Of a DNA stretch of 64,000 nt, positions 1 to 9,692 are shown one piece after another. How positions within the stretch are numbered: position 1 is the stretch's first letter; the number at the start of each line of letters is the position of its first letter. The stretch is from Sporosarcina sp. FSL K6-1522 (GTDB lineage Bacteria > Bacillota > Bacilli > Bacillales_A > Planococcaceae). The stretch is from the NCBI RefSeq assembly GCF_038622445.1, contig NZ_CP152019.1:3694501-3758500 (forward strand), in the 5' to 3' direction. Both the position numbers and the translations under genes were made by a program. Below the pieces are notes generated by a model. The model searched no databases. It saw only the letters and a list, made by a program, of their open reading frames with translations, and was not told where the DNA came from.

Positions 1-1381
1 CGCTTTCGTCATTGAATTGCTCCGCAACTGCCGCCAGAATACGAGAAACACCAATCCCATAACACCCCATGATGAACGGCTTCGCTTTCCCATTTTCGTC
101 AAGGAACGTCGCTTCCATCGCTTCGCTGTACGTTGTACCCAATTTGAAAATATGCCCGAGTTCAATGCCTTCAGCAAATTTAATAACGCCTTCGCCATCC
201 GGAGATGCATCCCCTTTTTGGATAAAACGCAAATCCTCATAACGATCAACTGCAAAATCGCGTTCAGGATTAACATTCGACAAATGGAAGTCATCTTCGT
301 TGGCACCACAAACACCGTTGACGATAGCCGCAACTGCATGATCGGCAATTACTTTCAAGCCAACTGGTAATTTAACAGGGCCAATCGACCCAACCTCACA
401 CGATAAGAGTTTTAACACATCTGCTTCTTGCGCAAGCTCGACGTTCGTCGCACCGAGCGCATTTTTAAGCTTGATTGCATTAATCTCATGATCGCCACGG
501 CTGAGTACGACAACTAATTCATCGTCCGCTTGAAAGATTAGCGTCTTAATAAGACGTGTTGCATCAACCTCTAGGAACGATGTCACTTCATCAATCGTCT
601 TTTGCCCCGGCGTCTCTACCTTCATGACTTCTTTCAGCGGCTCATCCACTTTTTCATAAACCACATTTACTTCAGCCATTTCAATATTAGCCGCATAGGA
701 AGATGTGTCACTGTATGCGATTGTATCTTCACCAATATCAGACAGTGCCATAAATTCATGCGTATCTGTCCCACCGATTGAACCGCCATCTGCAAGTACT
801 GCACGGAAATTGAGCCCCAGTCGCGTGAAAATATTCGTGTACGCTTGCATCATGTCCATGTATTTCTCATGAAGACTATCTTCCGTCGCATGGAATGAAT
901 ACGCATCTTTCATGATGAACTCACGTCCACGAAGAAGGCCAAAGCGCGGCCGTTGCTCGTCCCTGAACTTCGTCTGAATCTGATACATCGTTAACGGTAA
1001 CTTTTTATAGGATTTCACTTCATCACGAACAAGGGAAGTAATCACTTCTTCATGTGTTGGACCAAGTGCAAATGCTCGATTATGACGATCTGTGAGTCGA
1101 AATAACTCAGGCCCATAGGCATCCCAACGTCCTGATTCCTGCCACAGCTCTGCCTGCTGCAAAGCAGGTAGGAATACTTCAACCGCTTCAATCGCTTCCA
1201 TCTCTTCTCGAATAATACGTTCGATTTTTTGCAGTACTTTCTTGCCTAGAGGTAGAAATGAATAGATTCCGCTTGTATTTTGACGGATAAATCCCGCACG
1301 CAAGAGCAATTGATGCGACTTAATATCTGCATCCGCAGGTATTTCACGCATTGTTGGGATAAATGTTCGTGATTGTCTCAT
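1..1381 (-). CDS. proS: Prolyl-tRNA synthetase, C-terminal part outside window
   Basis: Charges tRNA(Pro) with proline in the cytoplasm. About 460 codons are visible from the ATG at 1381 ([15 protein letters not shown]) down to the window edge; the anticodon-binding domain is missing. Class II features are visible: a TxxE-type motif 2 region ([21 protein letters not shown]) and GCYGIGVSR, the start of motif 3, near the window start. A long segment between motifs 2 and 3 matches the editing (INS) domain of bacterial-type ProRS. A purine-rich GGGTGGG lies about 7 nt before the ATG. It follows rseP on the same strand, as in B. subtilis. The reading frame was translated by hand. Confidence 0.95.
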   Translation of the reverse strand, partial: MRQSRTFIPTMREIPADADIKSHQLLLRAGFIRQNTSGIYSFLPLGKKVLQKIERIIREEMEAIEAVEVFLPALQQAELWQESGRWDAYGPELFRLTDRHNRAFALGPTHEEVITSLVRDEVKSYKKLPLTMYQIQTKFRDEQRPRFGLLRGREFIMKDAYSFHATEDSLHEKYMDMMQAYTNIFTRLGLNFRAVLADGGSIGGTDTHEFMALSDIGEDTIAYSDTSSYAANIEMAEVNVVYEKVDEPLKEVMKVETPGQKTIDEVTSFLEVDATRLIKTLIFQADDELVVVLSRGDHEINAIKLKNALGATNVELAQEADVLKLLSCEVGSIGPVKLPVGLKVIADHAVAAIVNGVCGANEDDFHLSNVNPERDFAVDRYEDLRFIQKGDASPDGEGVIKFAEGIELGHIFKLGTTYSEAMEATFLDENGKAKPFIMGCYGIGVSRILAAVAEQFNDES

Positions 1382-1428
1382 TTCTGTTCCCACCCTTAGT
1401 TCGATTTAAGTTCATCGGTTTCTGTTAT

Positions 1429-1466
1429 TGTCTAGACTTCAGGCGCCAAGGCGCTTCCGCTTGTCT
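1429..1466. repeat. Short dispersed spacer repeat (TGTCTAGACT type)
   Basis: The spacer between rseP and proS begins TGTCTAGACT at 1429-1438 and continues into a GGCGCC-containing hairpin. The first 20 bases match 57789-57808 (ffh-rpsP spacer) at 18 of 20 positions, and a more diverged copy starts at 44425. It is probably a member of the dispersed spacer repeat family described in the findings. No terminator T-run is seen. Confidence 0.45.
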
Positions 1467-2729
1467 TTACTGTAAAAATAGTCGTTGGATATCATTCCAA
1501 GTGACGACTAGCATGAGAATCATGAGTAAGACAATCCCGACAAAATGGACCATACCTTCTTTTTGCTTGTCTACTGGCTTGCCACGAACCGCTTCGATTA
1601 GGAAAAATAATAATCTTCCACCATCTAATGCAGGCAATGGCAATAAATTCATAATCCCAAGGTTGATACTCAATATCGCTGCCCAGTTCATCAAACTAAA
1701 GAAACCGTGCTGTGCAACCGCATCTGTAGCCTGATAAATGCCCACAGGCCCCGACAATGCATCTATCGAGAATTGCCCTGTTACGAGCTTGCCAAGCAGT
1801 CCAAATATCTCCTTAATCCAAGTAACAGTCTGATCCGCTCCAAAGACAACTGCTTTTAATGGATCCTTTTCCAACGGCCTTGTTATGCCAATTTGACCAA
1901 ATTGTTCGCCCGTTTTTTCATCCACTATCGTATTCGGAGTAATTTCCAACGGCACAGTTGCCCCATCACGCTCCACTACAAAACCAAGCGGTACGCCAGG
2001 ATTCTCCTGAATAATCTTCACAAAATCTTGCCACTCATTAATTGGTAAACCTTCAACTTCTTTGACGTAGTCTCCTGTTTCCATTCCAGCTGCATAAGCC
2101 GCTCCATCGCTCATTACTTCCGAGATAACCGGTTCTTTCACCGGAATCCCTTGCATCAGTCCAAGTGCAAGAAAGATGAAAAACGCAAGGATGAAGTTAA
2201 ACAACGGCCCTGCAAATATCGTCATTGTCCTGTGACCTAGTGATTTCGATTCAAACTGACGATCATATGGCGCAATCAATGTTTCTTGACCTTTTTCGAT
2301 AATGACTGCTTTTCGCGAAATATCATATCGAACAAGTTGCCCCTCATCGTCATACCCTTCAATAAATAACGCTTTTTCTAAATCGGATGATTCTGTTTCA
2401 AGAAATAACACATCAGGATTCGAAACATTGCGGTTCAAATAGATTTTCTCTACTTTTCCCGACACACCGATAATCAGCCCTACTCGATAACCCGGCTGAA
2501 GTTCGACCGTATCAAAATCTTCGCCTGCCATCCTGACATATCCACCAAGCGGTAGCAGTCGAACAGTATAAAGCGTTTCACCTTTTCGAATACCAATAAT
2601 TTTCGGCCCGAAGCCAATTGCAAATTCGCGTACCATAATGCCTGCCCTTTTCGCAAACAGGAAATGCCCAAGTTCATGAAAAAAGACGAGCGAACCAAAT
2701 ATAATAATAAACGCAATAACGGTTTCCAT
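1467..2729 (-). CDS. rseP: RIP zinc metalloprotease RseP/RasP
   Basis: Membrane site-2 protease that cleaves anti-sigma factors and signal-peptide remnants within the membrane. The 420-residue protein has the zinc motif HELGH at residues 18-22 inside the first membrane segment. Further hydrophobic segments lie near 170-195, 340-360 and 395-415, a PDZ domain spans about 200-270, and the second active-site motif (NLLPLPALDGG) is near 358-368. The start is supported by AAGGTGG 6 nt before the ATG. It sits between dxr and proS as in B. subtilis (rasP/yluC), consistent with a cell-envelope operon. Length and motif order are typical, so nothing suggests loss of function. Confidence 0.95.
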   Translation of the reverse strand: METVIAFIIIFGSLVFFHELGHFLFAKRAGIMVREFAIGFGPKIIGIRKGETLYTVRLLPLGGYVRMAGEDFDTVELQPGYRVGLIIGVSGKVEKIYLNRNVSNPDVLFLETESSDLEKALFIEGYDDEGQLVRYDISRKAVIIEKGQETLIAPYDRQFESKSLGHRTMTIFAGPLFNFILAFFIFLALGLMQGIPVKEPVISEVMSDGAAYAAGMETGDYVKEVEGLPINEWQDFVKIIQENPGVPLGFVVERDGATVPLEITPNTIVDEKTGEQFGQIGITRPLEKDPLKAVVFGADQTVTWIKEIFGLLGKLVTGQFSIDALSGPVGIYQATDAVAQHGFFSLMNWAAILSINLGIMNLLPLPALDGGRLLFFLIEAVRGKPVDKQKEGMVHFVGIVLLMILMLVVTWNDIQRLFLQ

Positions 2730-2759
2730 GAAAAACCACCTTCACTGACCACTTAGGTC

Positions 2760-2951
2760 TTTTATCAATTACGCCTCGGCGTAATTGCGAATCGAACTAC
2801 GAAGGGTTCGATTTGCCGTATTTCTGTGTTTTTGCAGAAATTAAGGCACTTCTCTTTAGGACGTCGCTCACTCAGACCGCCTGCTTAGCTCTCCTTAACA
2901 ATCTGTGACGTCCGCCGGAGGCTTGGACCAACAGATTGTTGGTCCAAGCTC
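2760..2951. repeat. Composite palindromic spacer repeat between dxr and rseP
   Basis: A non-coding spacer built of modules that recur elsewhere in the window. A perfect palindrome with 10-bp arms (CAATTACGCC / GGCGTAATTG) lies at 2766-2787. A block at 2790-2884 is closely similar to 53355-53447. A third part carries CTGTGACGTCCGCCGG near 2903 and a palindrome around TTGGACCAAC at 2924-2948. The same 22-bp palindrome occurs at 53121-53142. No open reading frame is supported. Origin and function are unknown. Confidence 0.7.
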
Positions 2952-4103
2952 TCATTTTACCAAATCATAGACCAATTGCCGCGTACGCGAATCGGTTTCT
3001 AAAATTGCTTCGAGATTCGGTGCAACAATTGTTTGATGTGCATCCATCGCACGCTCAATCATCTCTTCGATTTGGACAAACGGGATTTGCCCTTTCATGA
3101 ACAACTCAACCGCCACCTCATTTGCAGCATTCATAGCAGTCGGCATCGTACCGCCTTCCCTACCTGCTGCATAGGCAAGTGCTAGCGCTTTAAAACGATC
3201 AAAATCCATTTTCTCGAAATGCAACTTACCGATATCCTCTAGACGAAGTGGCTTCGCATTTTGCATTGGCATACGATCCGGATACGTTAATGCGTATTGA
3301 ATAGGCACACGCATATCAGGTGAACCTAGTTGCGCCATCACACTTGTATCTTGGAATTCAACCATCGAATGAATAATGCTCTCTTTATGTAGCAGACAAT
3401 CAATTTGATCGTACGGCATATTGAACAAGTGATGTGCCTCGATGACTTCAAGCCCTTTATTCATCATCGTTGCCGAGTCAATCGTCAATTTATTGCCCAT
3501 TGACCAATTGGGATGCGCCAATGCTTGTTCAACTGTCACGCCGGCCAATTCTGCACGAGATAGATTGCGGAAACTACCGCCCGACGCTGTTAAAATAAGT
3601 CGCGATACACGCTTCGGATTTTCACCATTCAATGCTTGGAAAAGTGCCGAGTGCTCACTATCGACTGGCAATAACGGCACACCGTATTTACGCGCTTCTG
3701 CCATCACTATATCCCCTGCAGCAACGAGTGTTTCCTTATTGGCAATAGCAATCGTAATGCCTACGCGTATCGCTTCTAGCGTGGGTTTAAGCCCGACACT
3801 TCCAATAACGGAATTCACAAGTACATCCGCATTCGCATGTGCCGCCACTTCTACAAGACCCTCTTCTCCAAAGACAAATTTGACGGCTGGAAACTCCGCC
3901 TGTAGCGTTTGTGCATCTTCTCGTCTTATGACAGATACGAGCTGCGGCTGATGCGTAGCCGTAATTTCCCGTACTCTATCGATATTCTTCCCAGCCGAAA
4001 AAGATACGAGCGTAAATTTTTCGGGATTCGATTCAATGATGTCTAATGTTTGTGTACCAATAGAGCCTGTTGCTCCAAGTAAACTAATTTTTTTCACCTT
4101 CAA
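2952..4103 (-). CDS. dxr: 1-deoxy-D-xylulose-5-phosphate reductoisomerase
   Basis: Second step of the MEP isoprenoid pathway: converts DXP to 2-C-methyl-D-erythritol 4-phosphate using NADPH. The 383-residue protein starts with the Rossmann motif [16 protein letters not shown] (residues 8-23). It contains the metal/substrate motif [11 protein letters not shown], the active-site stretch [10 protein letters not shown] and the C-terminal NEVAVELF region. Its length is normal for the family. It lies directly downstream of cdsA and upstream of rseP, the standard Bacillus order, so isoprenoid precursor and lipid-carrier genes (uppS, cdsA, dxr) are clustered. Confidence 0.97.
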   Translation of the reverse strand: MKVKKISLLGATGSIGTQTLDIIESNPEKFTLVSFSAGKNIDRVREITATHQPQLVSVIRREDAQTLQAEFPAVKFVFGEEGLVEVAAHANADVLVNSVIGSVGLKPTLEAIRVGITIAIANKETLVAAGDIVMAEARKYGVPLLPVDSEHSALFQALNGENPKRVSRLILTASGGSFRNLSRAELAGVTVEQALAHPNWSMGNKLTIDSATMMNKGLEVIEAHHLFNMPYDQIDCLLHKESIIHSMVEFQDTSVMAQLGSPDMRVPIQYALTYPDRMPMQNAKPLRLEDIGKLHFEKMDFDRFKALALAYAAGREGGTMPTAMNAANEVAVELFMKGQIPFVQIEEMIERAMDAHQTIVAPNLEAILETDSRTRQLVYDLVK

Positions 4104-4116
4104 GACGTCCTTTCCC

Positions 4117-4911
4117 TTATCCTACAAAATGAAGAAAATGCAGGAGTGGTAACACGAAAAGCAGACTATCGAATCTGTCCAAAATTCCACCATGTCCCGG
4201 TAGCAGCTTTCCTGAATCCTTTACTTCATAATGCCTTTTGAGAGCCGATTCAACAAGATCACCAAGTTGTCCGACAATCGACGCGATAATCGTCACAATG
4301 ATGAGTACAACATAGGTTGAGGCAATTGGGAAGAAATATTGAAATACGCATGCAAAAACAATCGCATAGATAATTCCACCGACAAACCCTTCAACTGTTT
4401 TATTCGGAGATATTTCTGGCCATAACTTCCGCTTACCGATTTTTCGCCCCGTAAAGTAAGCACCCGAATCCGTTGTCCAAATAACCATCAATGCATAGAT
4501 AATATACTCAATTCCTGCCAATCTCGTTTCAATCAAATAATAAAATCCTATTCCAACATACAAGGCCCCTAGAACTGAAAAAGCCGCATGATCAAATGTA
4601 AAACGATTTTTCACAACAACCGTATGCACTAATAATAATAAAACAATGGCAAATACCAGTTCCATTTTCGAATAGCCAAGGGCATCTTGCACACCGATTG
4701 CCCAAGAAGCAGGCATCAATAATATAGCAAGCCCTAGCCACGTAAGAAAACCTGCTACCGAAAAAAGAGAGATGCCTTTCATACGTAATAGCTCATACAG
4801 ACCAATCGTCGCAATTGCATAGATTGCAATCGTAAATGGCAAGCCACCTATAATGACGAGTGGGATGAAAAAAGCGAACGCCACAAGTGCGGTCACAATC
4901 CTTTGTTTCAT
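4117..4911 (-). CDS. cdsA: Phosphatidate cytidylyltransferase (CDP-diglyceride synthase)
   Basis: Integral membrane enzyme making CDP-diacylglycerol from phosphatidic acid and CTP, the branch point of phospholipid synthesis. The 264-residue protein has about eight hydrophobic segments. The family signature near the C-terminus is clear: [21 protein letters not shown]. The start codon overlaps the end of uppS by 4 bases (ATGA type), which indicates translational coupling. dxr follows 13 bp downstream. Nothing is unusual in composition or length. Confidence 0.96.
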   Translation of the reverse strand: MKQRIVTALVAFAFFIPLVIIGGLPFTIAIYAIATIGLYELLRMKGISLFSVAGFLTWLGLAILLMPASWAIGVQDALGYSKMELVFAIVLLLLVHTVVVKNRFTFDHAAFSVLGALYVGIGFYYLIETRLAGIEYIIYALMVIWTTDSGAYFTGRKIGKRKLWPEISPNKTVEGFVGGIIYAIVFACVFQYFFPIASTYVVLIIVTIIASIVGQLGDLVESALKRHYEVKDSGKLLPGHGGILDRFDSLLFVLPLLHFLHFVG

Positions 4912-5702
4912 ACGTTCTTCTCTCCTTCGACACTTCCAAAACGCCTATTGCGCATTTGAAATTCTTCAATTGCATTCAACATACATGCTTCATCAAAATC
5001 AGGCCATAGTACATCCGTAAACGAAAATTCGGCGTAAGCGAGTTGCCAAAGCATGAAATTAGATAGGCGAACTTCACCGCTTGTGCGAATGAGCAAATCG
5101 GGTTCAGGTAAATGAGCCGTCATCAGGTTAGAGCTAATAAGTGACTCATCGATATCGTCTACTGCAATAGCCCCATCTGCAACGAGCGCAACAATGTCTT
5201 TCACCGTCTCTGCAATTTCAAGCCTACTGCCGTAATTCATAGCGAAGTTCAACACTAAGCCATCGTTATGCGCCGTTTCTTTCATAGCCTTTTCGATTGC
5301 TTTTTTCGTATGCTTCGGTAACAAATCACTATTACCAATCATTTCAACTTTCACATTTTGTTCAATCAGTTCAGGCAGATACGTACTTAGAAACTCACCA
5401 GGAAGTTTCATAAGAAAATCTATTTCTAATTTCGGTCGTTTCCAATTTTCTGTGGAGAAAGCATACAGTGTCAGCACTTGAATGCCAAGGTCATTTGCAA
5501 TGCGTGTTATTTTACGGACCGTCTTCATCCCTTCATGATGACCTGCTACTCTCGGTAAATTCCGACGATTAGCCCACCTGCCATTGCCGTCCATAATAAT
5601 TGCCACATGAGCAGGGATGTTCCTACTTTTGACGTCAGTAATCCGGTCAGCTAACGAACTATCCGGTACCACAGTTTTTTTCCGTAATAATCTTTCAAGC
5701 AT
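4908..5702 (-). CDS. uppS: Undecaprenyl diphosphate synthase (isoprenyl transferase)
   Basis: Cis-prenyltransferase that extends farnesyl diphosphate to the C55 carrier for peptidoglycan and teichoic acid synthesis. The 264-residue cytoplasmic protein contains the hallmark P-loop [13 protein letters not shown] (residues 32-44), FSTENWKRP and the C-terminal [17 protein letters not shown]...AYAEF region. It is preceded by GTGGAGGAAACG before the ATG. It is the first gene of a uppS-cdsA-dxr-rseP unit that begins after the frr terminator, with a candidate promoter at 5748-5776. Confidence 0.97.
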   Translation of the reverse strand: MLERLLRKKTVVPDSSLADRITDVKSRNIPAHVAIIMDGNGRWANRRNLPRVAGHHEGMKTVRKITRIANDLGIQVLTLYAFSTENWKRPKLEIDFLMKLPGEFLSTYLPELIEQNVKVEMIGNSDLLPKHTKKAIEKAMKETAHNDGLVLNFAMNYGSRLEIAETVKDIVALVADGAIAVDDIDESLISSNLMTAHLPEPDLLIRTSGEVRLSNFMLWQLAYAEFSFTDVLWPDFDEACMLNAIEEFQMRNRRFGSVEGEKNV

Positions 5703-5747
5703 ATCGTTTCCTCCACTCAGCTACTTTTCAGAGCAAGTACATACTCT

Positions 5748-5776
5748 ATCGTACCAAATTAGGCGATAAATTTCAT
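5748..5776 (-). promoter_or_regulatory. Candidate sigma-A promoter of uppS-cdsA-dxr-rseP
   Basis: On the minus strand, ATGAAA (5771-5776) and TACGAT (5748-5753) are separated by 17 bases, and TGG just before the -10 makes it an extended -10. It lies just downstream of the frr terminator and about 45 bases before the uppS start. The -35 matches the consensus only partly. Confidence 0.4.
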
Positions 5777-5808
5777 GTAAAAAAGACGCCCCGAAATTAG
5801 GACGTCCC
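5777..5808 (-). terminator. Intrinsic terminator after frr
   Basis: In minus-strand RNA a GACGTCC/GGGCGTC stem (one G-U pair, 7-nt loop) is followed by a run of six U. It lies 20 bases after the frr stop and ends the pyrH-frr unit. Confidence 0.8.
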
Positions 5809-5829
5809 GAAATATAGAAAGTTCTTCTA

Positions 5830-6387
5830 TCAGATTTCCATTATTTCATTTTCTTTAGCTTTTGCGATTTCATCGATTTTTTCGATGTTGGCATCTGTTA
5901 GCTTTTGAACATCTTCACCTGTGCGACGAAGTTCATCTTCCGTAATATCGCCACTTTTTTCAAGCTTTTTAAAATCATCATTTGCATCACGGCGGACGTT
6001 ACGAATCGCAACTTTCGCTTCTTCCGCTTCTTTTTTCACCAGTTTCACCAATTCTTTACGACGCTCTTCTGTCAATGCAGGAATCGCAAGACGAATAATC
6101 GTTCCATCATTCGTTGGTTGAATACCGATATCTGATTTCATAATGGCTTTTTCGATATCGCCAAGTGTTGTTTTGTCATATGGTTGGATGACAAGAAGGC
6201 GCGCCTCCGGTACTGAAATACCTGCCATCTGATTAAGAGGTGTAGGTGCTCCGTAATATTCGACAGATATTCTGTCTAACAAAGATGCATTCGCACGTCC
6301 TGCACGAATTGTTGCAAGTTCTCTTGTATACGATCCGATTGCTTTTTCCATACGCTCTTTTGTTTGCTCCATCACTGCTTGTGGCAT
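5830..6387 (-). CDS. frr: Ribosome recycling factor
   Basis: Together with EF-G, splits post-termination ribosomes. The 185-residue protein is the standard RRF length and has the conserved [17 protein letters not shown] near residue 22, the [16 protein letters not shown] hinge/head region, and the highly conserved [30 protein letters not shown] helix. The start ATG shares one base with the pyrH stop (TAATG) and has AGGAGG upstream, so pyrH and frr are translationally coupled. The unit is closed by a terminator. Confidence 0.98.
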   Translation of the reverse strand: MPQAVMEQTKERMEKAIGSYTRELATIRAGRANASLLDRISVEYYGAPTPLNQMAGISVPEARLLVIQPYDKTTLGDIEKAIMKSDIGIQPTNDGTIIRLAIPALTEERRKELVKLVKKEAEEAKVAIRNVRRDANDDFKKLEKSGDITEDELRRTGEDVQKLTDANIEKIDEIAKAKENEIMEI

Positions 6388-7112
6388 TATTTGTTCCTCC
6401 TAACGACCGTCCCGATCGGCTCACCGAGTACGGCTCTCTTAATATTTCCATTTTCCATAATTGAGAATACTACGAGTGGGATATCATTGTCCATACATAG
6501 GGTTGAAGCTGTAGAATCCATCACTTCTAACCCTTGACTAATAACCTCTAAATAAGTCAATTCTTCATATCGAACCGCATTTTCATCTTTCATCGGATCT
6601 GCAGAGTACACGCCATCTACATTATTTTTAGCCATGAGAATGACGTCTGCTTCAATTTCCGCTGCGCGAAGTGCCGCTGTTGTATCTGTCGAGAAGTAAG
6701 GATTCCCTGTACCTGCTGCGAAAATAACAACACGCTTCTTCTCAAGGTGACGAATTGCTTTACGACGTATGTAAGGTTCAGCCACCTGTCTCATTTCAAT
6801 CGAAGATGATACGCGCGTTTCAACACCAAGCTTTTCAAGCGAATCTTGCAACGCTAGAGAATTCATCACCGTAGCAAGCATTCCCATATAGTCAGCTGTA
6901 GCACGATCCATGCCCATCTCACTACCGATTTTACCTCTCCAAATATTTCCGCCGCCAACGACTACCGCGACTTCAACATCAAGGTCAACAACATCTTTTA
7001 CTTGCTCTGCAACTGTTTTGATGATGTGGGGCTCTAGTCCGAACCCTTTGTCACCAGCAAGTGCTTCTCCGCTTAACTTCAAAACGATTCGTTTATATTG
7101 TGGGACGCTCAT
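6387..7112 (-). CDS. pyrH: UMP kinase
   Basis: Phosphorylates UMP to UDP; bacterial hexameric UMP kinase of the amino-acid kinase fold. The 241-residue protein shows the N-terminal phosphate-binding [26 protein letters not shown], the [16 protein letters not shown] segment and the [15 protein letters not shown] nucleotide-binding motif. It follows the tsf terminator and is coupled to frr. I see no clear promoter in the short spacer after that terminator, so readthrough or an unrecognised promoter must supply transcription. Confidence 0.97.
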   Translation of the reverse strand: MSVPQYKRIVLKLSGEALAGDKGFGLEPHIIKTVAEQVKDVVDLDVEVAVVVGGGNIWRGKIGSEMGMDRATADYMGMLATVMNSLALQDSLEKLGVETRVSSSIEMRQVAEPYIRRKAIRHLEKKRVVIFAAGTGNPYFSTDTTAALRAAEIEADVILMAKNNVDGVYSADPMKDENAVRYEELTYLEVISQGLEVMDSTASTLCMDNDIPLVVFSIMENGNIKRAVLGEPIGTVVRRNK

Positions 7113-7140
7113 TTGTACCCTCCATCTACTCTGTTTTCTC

Positions 7141-7172
7141 GAAAAAGAGGGAACACATGCATGTGTTCCCTG
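7141..7172 (-). terminator. Intrinsic terminator after tsf
   Basis: A perfect palindrome at 7148-7171 (AGGGAACACATG mirrored) is followed on the minus strand by TCTTTTT. It ends the rpsB-tsf unit 20 bases after the tsf stop. Confidence 0.88.
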
Positions 7173-7192
7173 TTCGTTGTTTTTATAATGGA

Positions 7193-8077
7193 TTAGTTAC
7201 CTTTAACTTGGCTCATAACTTCTTCTGCAAAGTTATCTTCGCGTTTTTCGATACCTTCACCAACAGCATAACGGATAAACTCTTTTAGTGTACCACCTGT
7301 TGATTTTACGAAGTCGCCAACTTTTTGGTCAGAGTTTTTAACAAATGCCTGATCAAGAATACAAATTTCTTCGAAGTATTTACCGATACGGCCTTCGACC
7401 ATTTTCGCTACGATATTCTCAGGTTTACCTTCGTTAAGTGCTTGCTCTGTAAGAACTTTACGCTCACGCTCGATTTCCTCTTCAGAAACTTGGTCACGTG
7501 AAACATATTTCGGGTTTAGAGCTGCAACGTGCATCGCGATATCTTTCGCAGCTTCTGCATCTGCAGAACCTTCAAGAACAGCAAGTACACCGATACGGCC
7601 ACCCATGTGTAGGTAAGGACCAAATGCATCGTTGTCTGTTTTTGTACGGATTTCAAAACGACGAAGTGTCAGTTTTTCACCGATTTTTGCAACAGCGTTT
7701 GAAATATGGTCTGCTACTGTAAGACCATTTGACATTGTAGAATCATGTGCTGCTTCTACTGTAGCTGGTTTTGTAGCAAGAAGGTGCTCAGCAAGTTCTT
7801 GAACAAGTACTTGGAAGCCTTCGTTTTTCGCAACGAAATCTGTCTCAGCGTTTACTTCAAGAAGGATTGCATCATTGCCGTCAACGTAAATTGTCGTTGT
7901 ACCTTCTGCTGCGATACGGTCTGCTTTTTTAGCTGCGCTAGATAGACCTTTTTCACGTAGGAAGTCGATTGCCGCTTCCATGTCACCATTTACTTCTGTT
8001 AGTGCTTTTTTACAGTCCATCATACCTGCGCCTGTTTTTTCACGTAGTTCTTTTACCATTTGTGCTGTAACTGCCAT
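7193..8077 (-). CDS. tsf: Elongation factor Ts
   Basis: Guanine nucleotide exchange factor for EF-Tu. The 294-residue protein has the N-terminal UBA-like domain ([21 protein letters not shown]), the [10 protein letters not shown] exchange motif that contacts EF-Tu, and two core subdomains ending in [25 protein letters not shown] ribosome site precedes the ATG. It lies downstream of rpsB, but a terminator-like hairpin between them (8247-8284) may lower tsf relative to rpsB. Confidence 0.98.
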   Translation of the reverse strand: MAVTAQMVKELREKTGAGMMDCKKALTEVNGDMEAAIDFLREKGLSSAAKKADRIAAEGTTTIYVDGNDAILLEVNAETDFVAKNEGFQVLVQELAEHLLATKPATVEAAHDSTMSNGLTVADHISNAVAKIGEKLTLRRFEIRTKTDNDAFGPYLHMGGRIGVLAVLEGSADAEAAKDIAMHVAALNPKYVSRDQVSEEEIERERKVLTEQALNEGKPENIVAKMVEGRIGKYFEEICILDQAFVKNSDQKVGDFVKSTGGTLKEFIRYAVGEGIEKREDNFAEEVMSQVKGN

Positions 8078-8246
8078 CTGTATATTCCTCCTAAATAATA
8101 CGTTTATCGGTTTGTTTCATCATCAATTATATAAATTGAACTAAAGAATTCCACTAACAACGCTCAGCGCTTGCAGATGCCTTCGCTGGATAGCAGATGT
8201 ATATCATAAGTTCAACCTATATAAATGGAACAAATAAAGATAACCT

Positions 8247-8284
8247 TTAAAAAAGACGATAAGTGGATAGGCCGCTTATCGTCC
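8247..8284 (-). terminator. Terminator or attenuator between rpsB and tsf
   Basis: In minus-strand RNA, 9-bp arms GACGATAAG / CTTATCGTC (8275-8283 and 8255-8263) are followed by a run of six U. It sits 16 bases after the rpsB stop and before tsf, so it probably tunes rpsB versus tsf levels by partial readthrough. The rest of the 222-bp spacer (8078-8299) holds the tsf ribosome site and no other feature I can support. Confidence 0.75.
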
Positions 8285-8299
8285 GTTCATTTACTCGAT

Positions 8300-9025
8300 T
8301 TACTCTGCAGCTACTGTTGCTTCTTCAGCCGCTTCTTCGTCTTCGCCTTGTTTAGACTCGAGCAAAGCATCAGCCATTTTGCTTGTCAATAGACGTACTG
8401 CACGGATTGCGTCATCGTTTGCAGGAATCACATAATCGATTTCATCCGGATCACAGTTTGTATCAACAATTCCAACAAGTGGAATATTCAATTTGATTGC
8501 TTCTGCTACAGCGATGCGCTCTTTACGAGGGTCAACGATGAACATAACATCTGGAATTGCTTTCATATCACGGATACCACCAAGGAATTTCACTAGGCGT
8601 TCGTGCTCTTTTTTAAGTTGAGAAACTTCTTTTTTAGGAAGTACGTCGAATGTGCCGTCTTCTTCCATTTTTTCGATGTGCTTCATACGTGCAACACGTT
8701 TTTGAATCGTACCGAAGTTTGTTAGTGTACCACCAAGCCAACGTTGGTTGATGTAGTACATGCCCGCACGTTCTGCTTCTTCTTTGATTGCATCTTGTGC
8801 TTGTTTTTTCGTACCTACGAATAGAACTTTTCCACCGTCTGCACCAACTTGACGCATAAATGCATATGCCTCTTCAAGTTTTTTCACCGTTTTTTGAAGA
8901 TCGATGATGTAAATACCGTTACGCTCCATGAAAATGAATTTTTTCATTTTCGGATTCCAGCGACGTGTTTGGTGACCAAAGTGTACACCAGCTTCAAGCA
9001 ATTGTTTCATTGAGATTACTGACAT
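8300..9025 (-). CDS. rpsB: 30S ribosomal protein S2
   Basis: Late-assembling small-subunit protein bridging head and body of the 30S. The 241-residue protein carries the signature [25 protein letters not shown] at the N-terminus, and [27 protein letters not shown] and [25 protein letters not shown]. It has an acidic C-terminal tail ([14 protein letters not shown]). An AGGAGGAAT ribosome site lies before the ATG. A good sigma-A promoter and a structured leader lie upstream. Confidence 0.98.
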   Translation of the reverse strand: MSVISMKQLLEAGVHFGHQTRRWNPKMKKFIFMERNGIYIIDLQKTVKKLEEAYAFMRQVGADGGKVLFVGTKKQAQDAIKEEAERAGMYYINQRWLGGTLTNFGTIQKRVARMKHIEKMEEDGTFDVLPKKEVSQLKKEHERLVKFLGGIRDMKAIPDVMFIVDPRKERIAVAEAIKLNIPLVGIVDTNCDPDEIDYVIPANDDAIRAVRLLTSKMADALLESKQGEDEEAAEEATVAAE

Positions 9026-9133
9026 TTGTTATTCCTCCTGTTTGGTTTGATTCCTCCGTGCGCTTCATCCAATAGAGCGACCTCTCGGCACCCTCTCTAT
9101 CGTCCGTGCACGTGCGTAGTAATACCATAGGAT
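9026..9133 (-). promoter_or_regulatory. Structured 5' leader of rpsB, possible S2 autoregulatory element
   Basis: The roughly 100-nt transcript leader between the promoter and rpsB can form a stem from ATAGAG (9087-9092 region) with CTCTAT, enclosed by GTGCACGG / GCGCACGG-like arms, before the AGGAGG. Bacillota rpsB leaders often bind S2; this assignment is by position and foldability only. Confidence 0.4.
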
Positions 9134-9162
9134 AATATACCACACGGTTCTTTTTTTTGCAA
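9134..9162 (-). promoter_or_regulatory. Sigma-A promoter of rpsB-tsf
   Basis: On the minus strand TTGCAA (9157-9162), a 17-base spacer and TATATT (9134-9139). It lies in the spacer after the last fla/che gene and gives an rpsB leader of about 100 nt. Confidence 0.72.
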
Positions 9163-9168
9163 CTCACT

Positions 9169-9687
9169 TCATCTAAATTTTAAAAGTAATTCTACTTCAG
9201 TCCGACCTTTTCTGAGCTTTTTCGCGATTTCCTCAATCGATTCTCCAGCATCATGCATCGCAAATGCACGCGTTCGATCATCATCATCATCATCATCGGC
9301 TTCTACTTCAGGTTGTTCTTTTGGCTTGTTTGCTGCCCCATAAGACCTTAATGCGACGTTAATAGGTATTTGCGGTTTAGTGATTGGCATAGAAGATGGC
9401 TGTTCGTTTGGTGGTACAACCAATTTTGCAAGTTCAGGCTCTTTAGTAATCGGTGCCTTATCAGCGATTGGTTTGTCCTCTCTTGTCGCTAATCGCTCAA
9501 TCAGCCATTCGTTCTCATCCTTCAGTTCTGATAAATAGGCGACCAGTGAATCGTCCATTTCCGCCATCAATTTACGCTGTTTCTTTTCAAGCTCATCAAA
9601 TTTCGCGATTTTTGTATATAGCAATGCGATAAAGTAAAAGCCAATAATTTGCAATGTAAATAAAAACACTAGAAATATCCAGATCAT
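9169..9687 (-). CDS. SwrB-like membrane-anchored protein (DUF6115 type)
   Basis: 172 residues. The N-terminal 25 residues (MIWIFLVFLFTLQIIGFYFIALLY) form one membrane anchor, followed by a charged coiled-coil-like segment to about 75 and a Pro-rich linker. A run of seven Asp (encoded by GAT repeats) precedes a C-terminal helix-turn-helix-like end (AFAMHDAGESIEEIAKKLRKGRTEVELLLKF). Size, topology and position at the end of fla/che, before rpsB, match B. subtilis SwrB (YlxL), which promotes flagellar export-apparatus activation. Sequence identity looks low, so I infer the name mainly from context and architecture. Confidence 0.75.
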   Translation of the reverse strand: MIWIFLVFLFTLQIIGFYFIALLYTKIAKFDELEKKQRKLMAEMDDSLVAYLSELKDENEWLIERLATREDKPIADKAPITKEPELAKLVVPPNEQPSSMPITKPQIPINVALRSYGAANKPKEQPEVEADDDDDDDRTRAFAMHDAGESIEEIAKKLRKGRTEVELLLKFR

Positions 9688-9692
9688 TGTTG

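Noticed and set aside
3442..3951. Plus-strand open frame of 169 codons opposite dxr
   Set aside because: Fully inside conserved dxr on the other strand; composition is typical of an antisense shadow.
9267..9297. Tandem ATC/GAT repeat in the SwrB-like gene as a phase-variation switch
   Set aside because: The unit is three bases, so changes in number would only alter the Asp run length and not switch the gene off.
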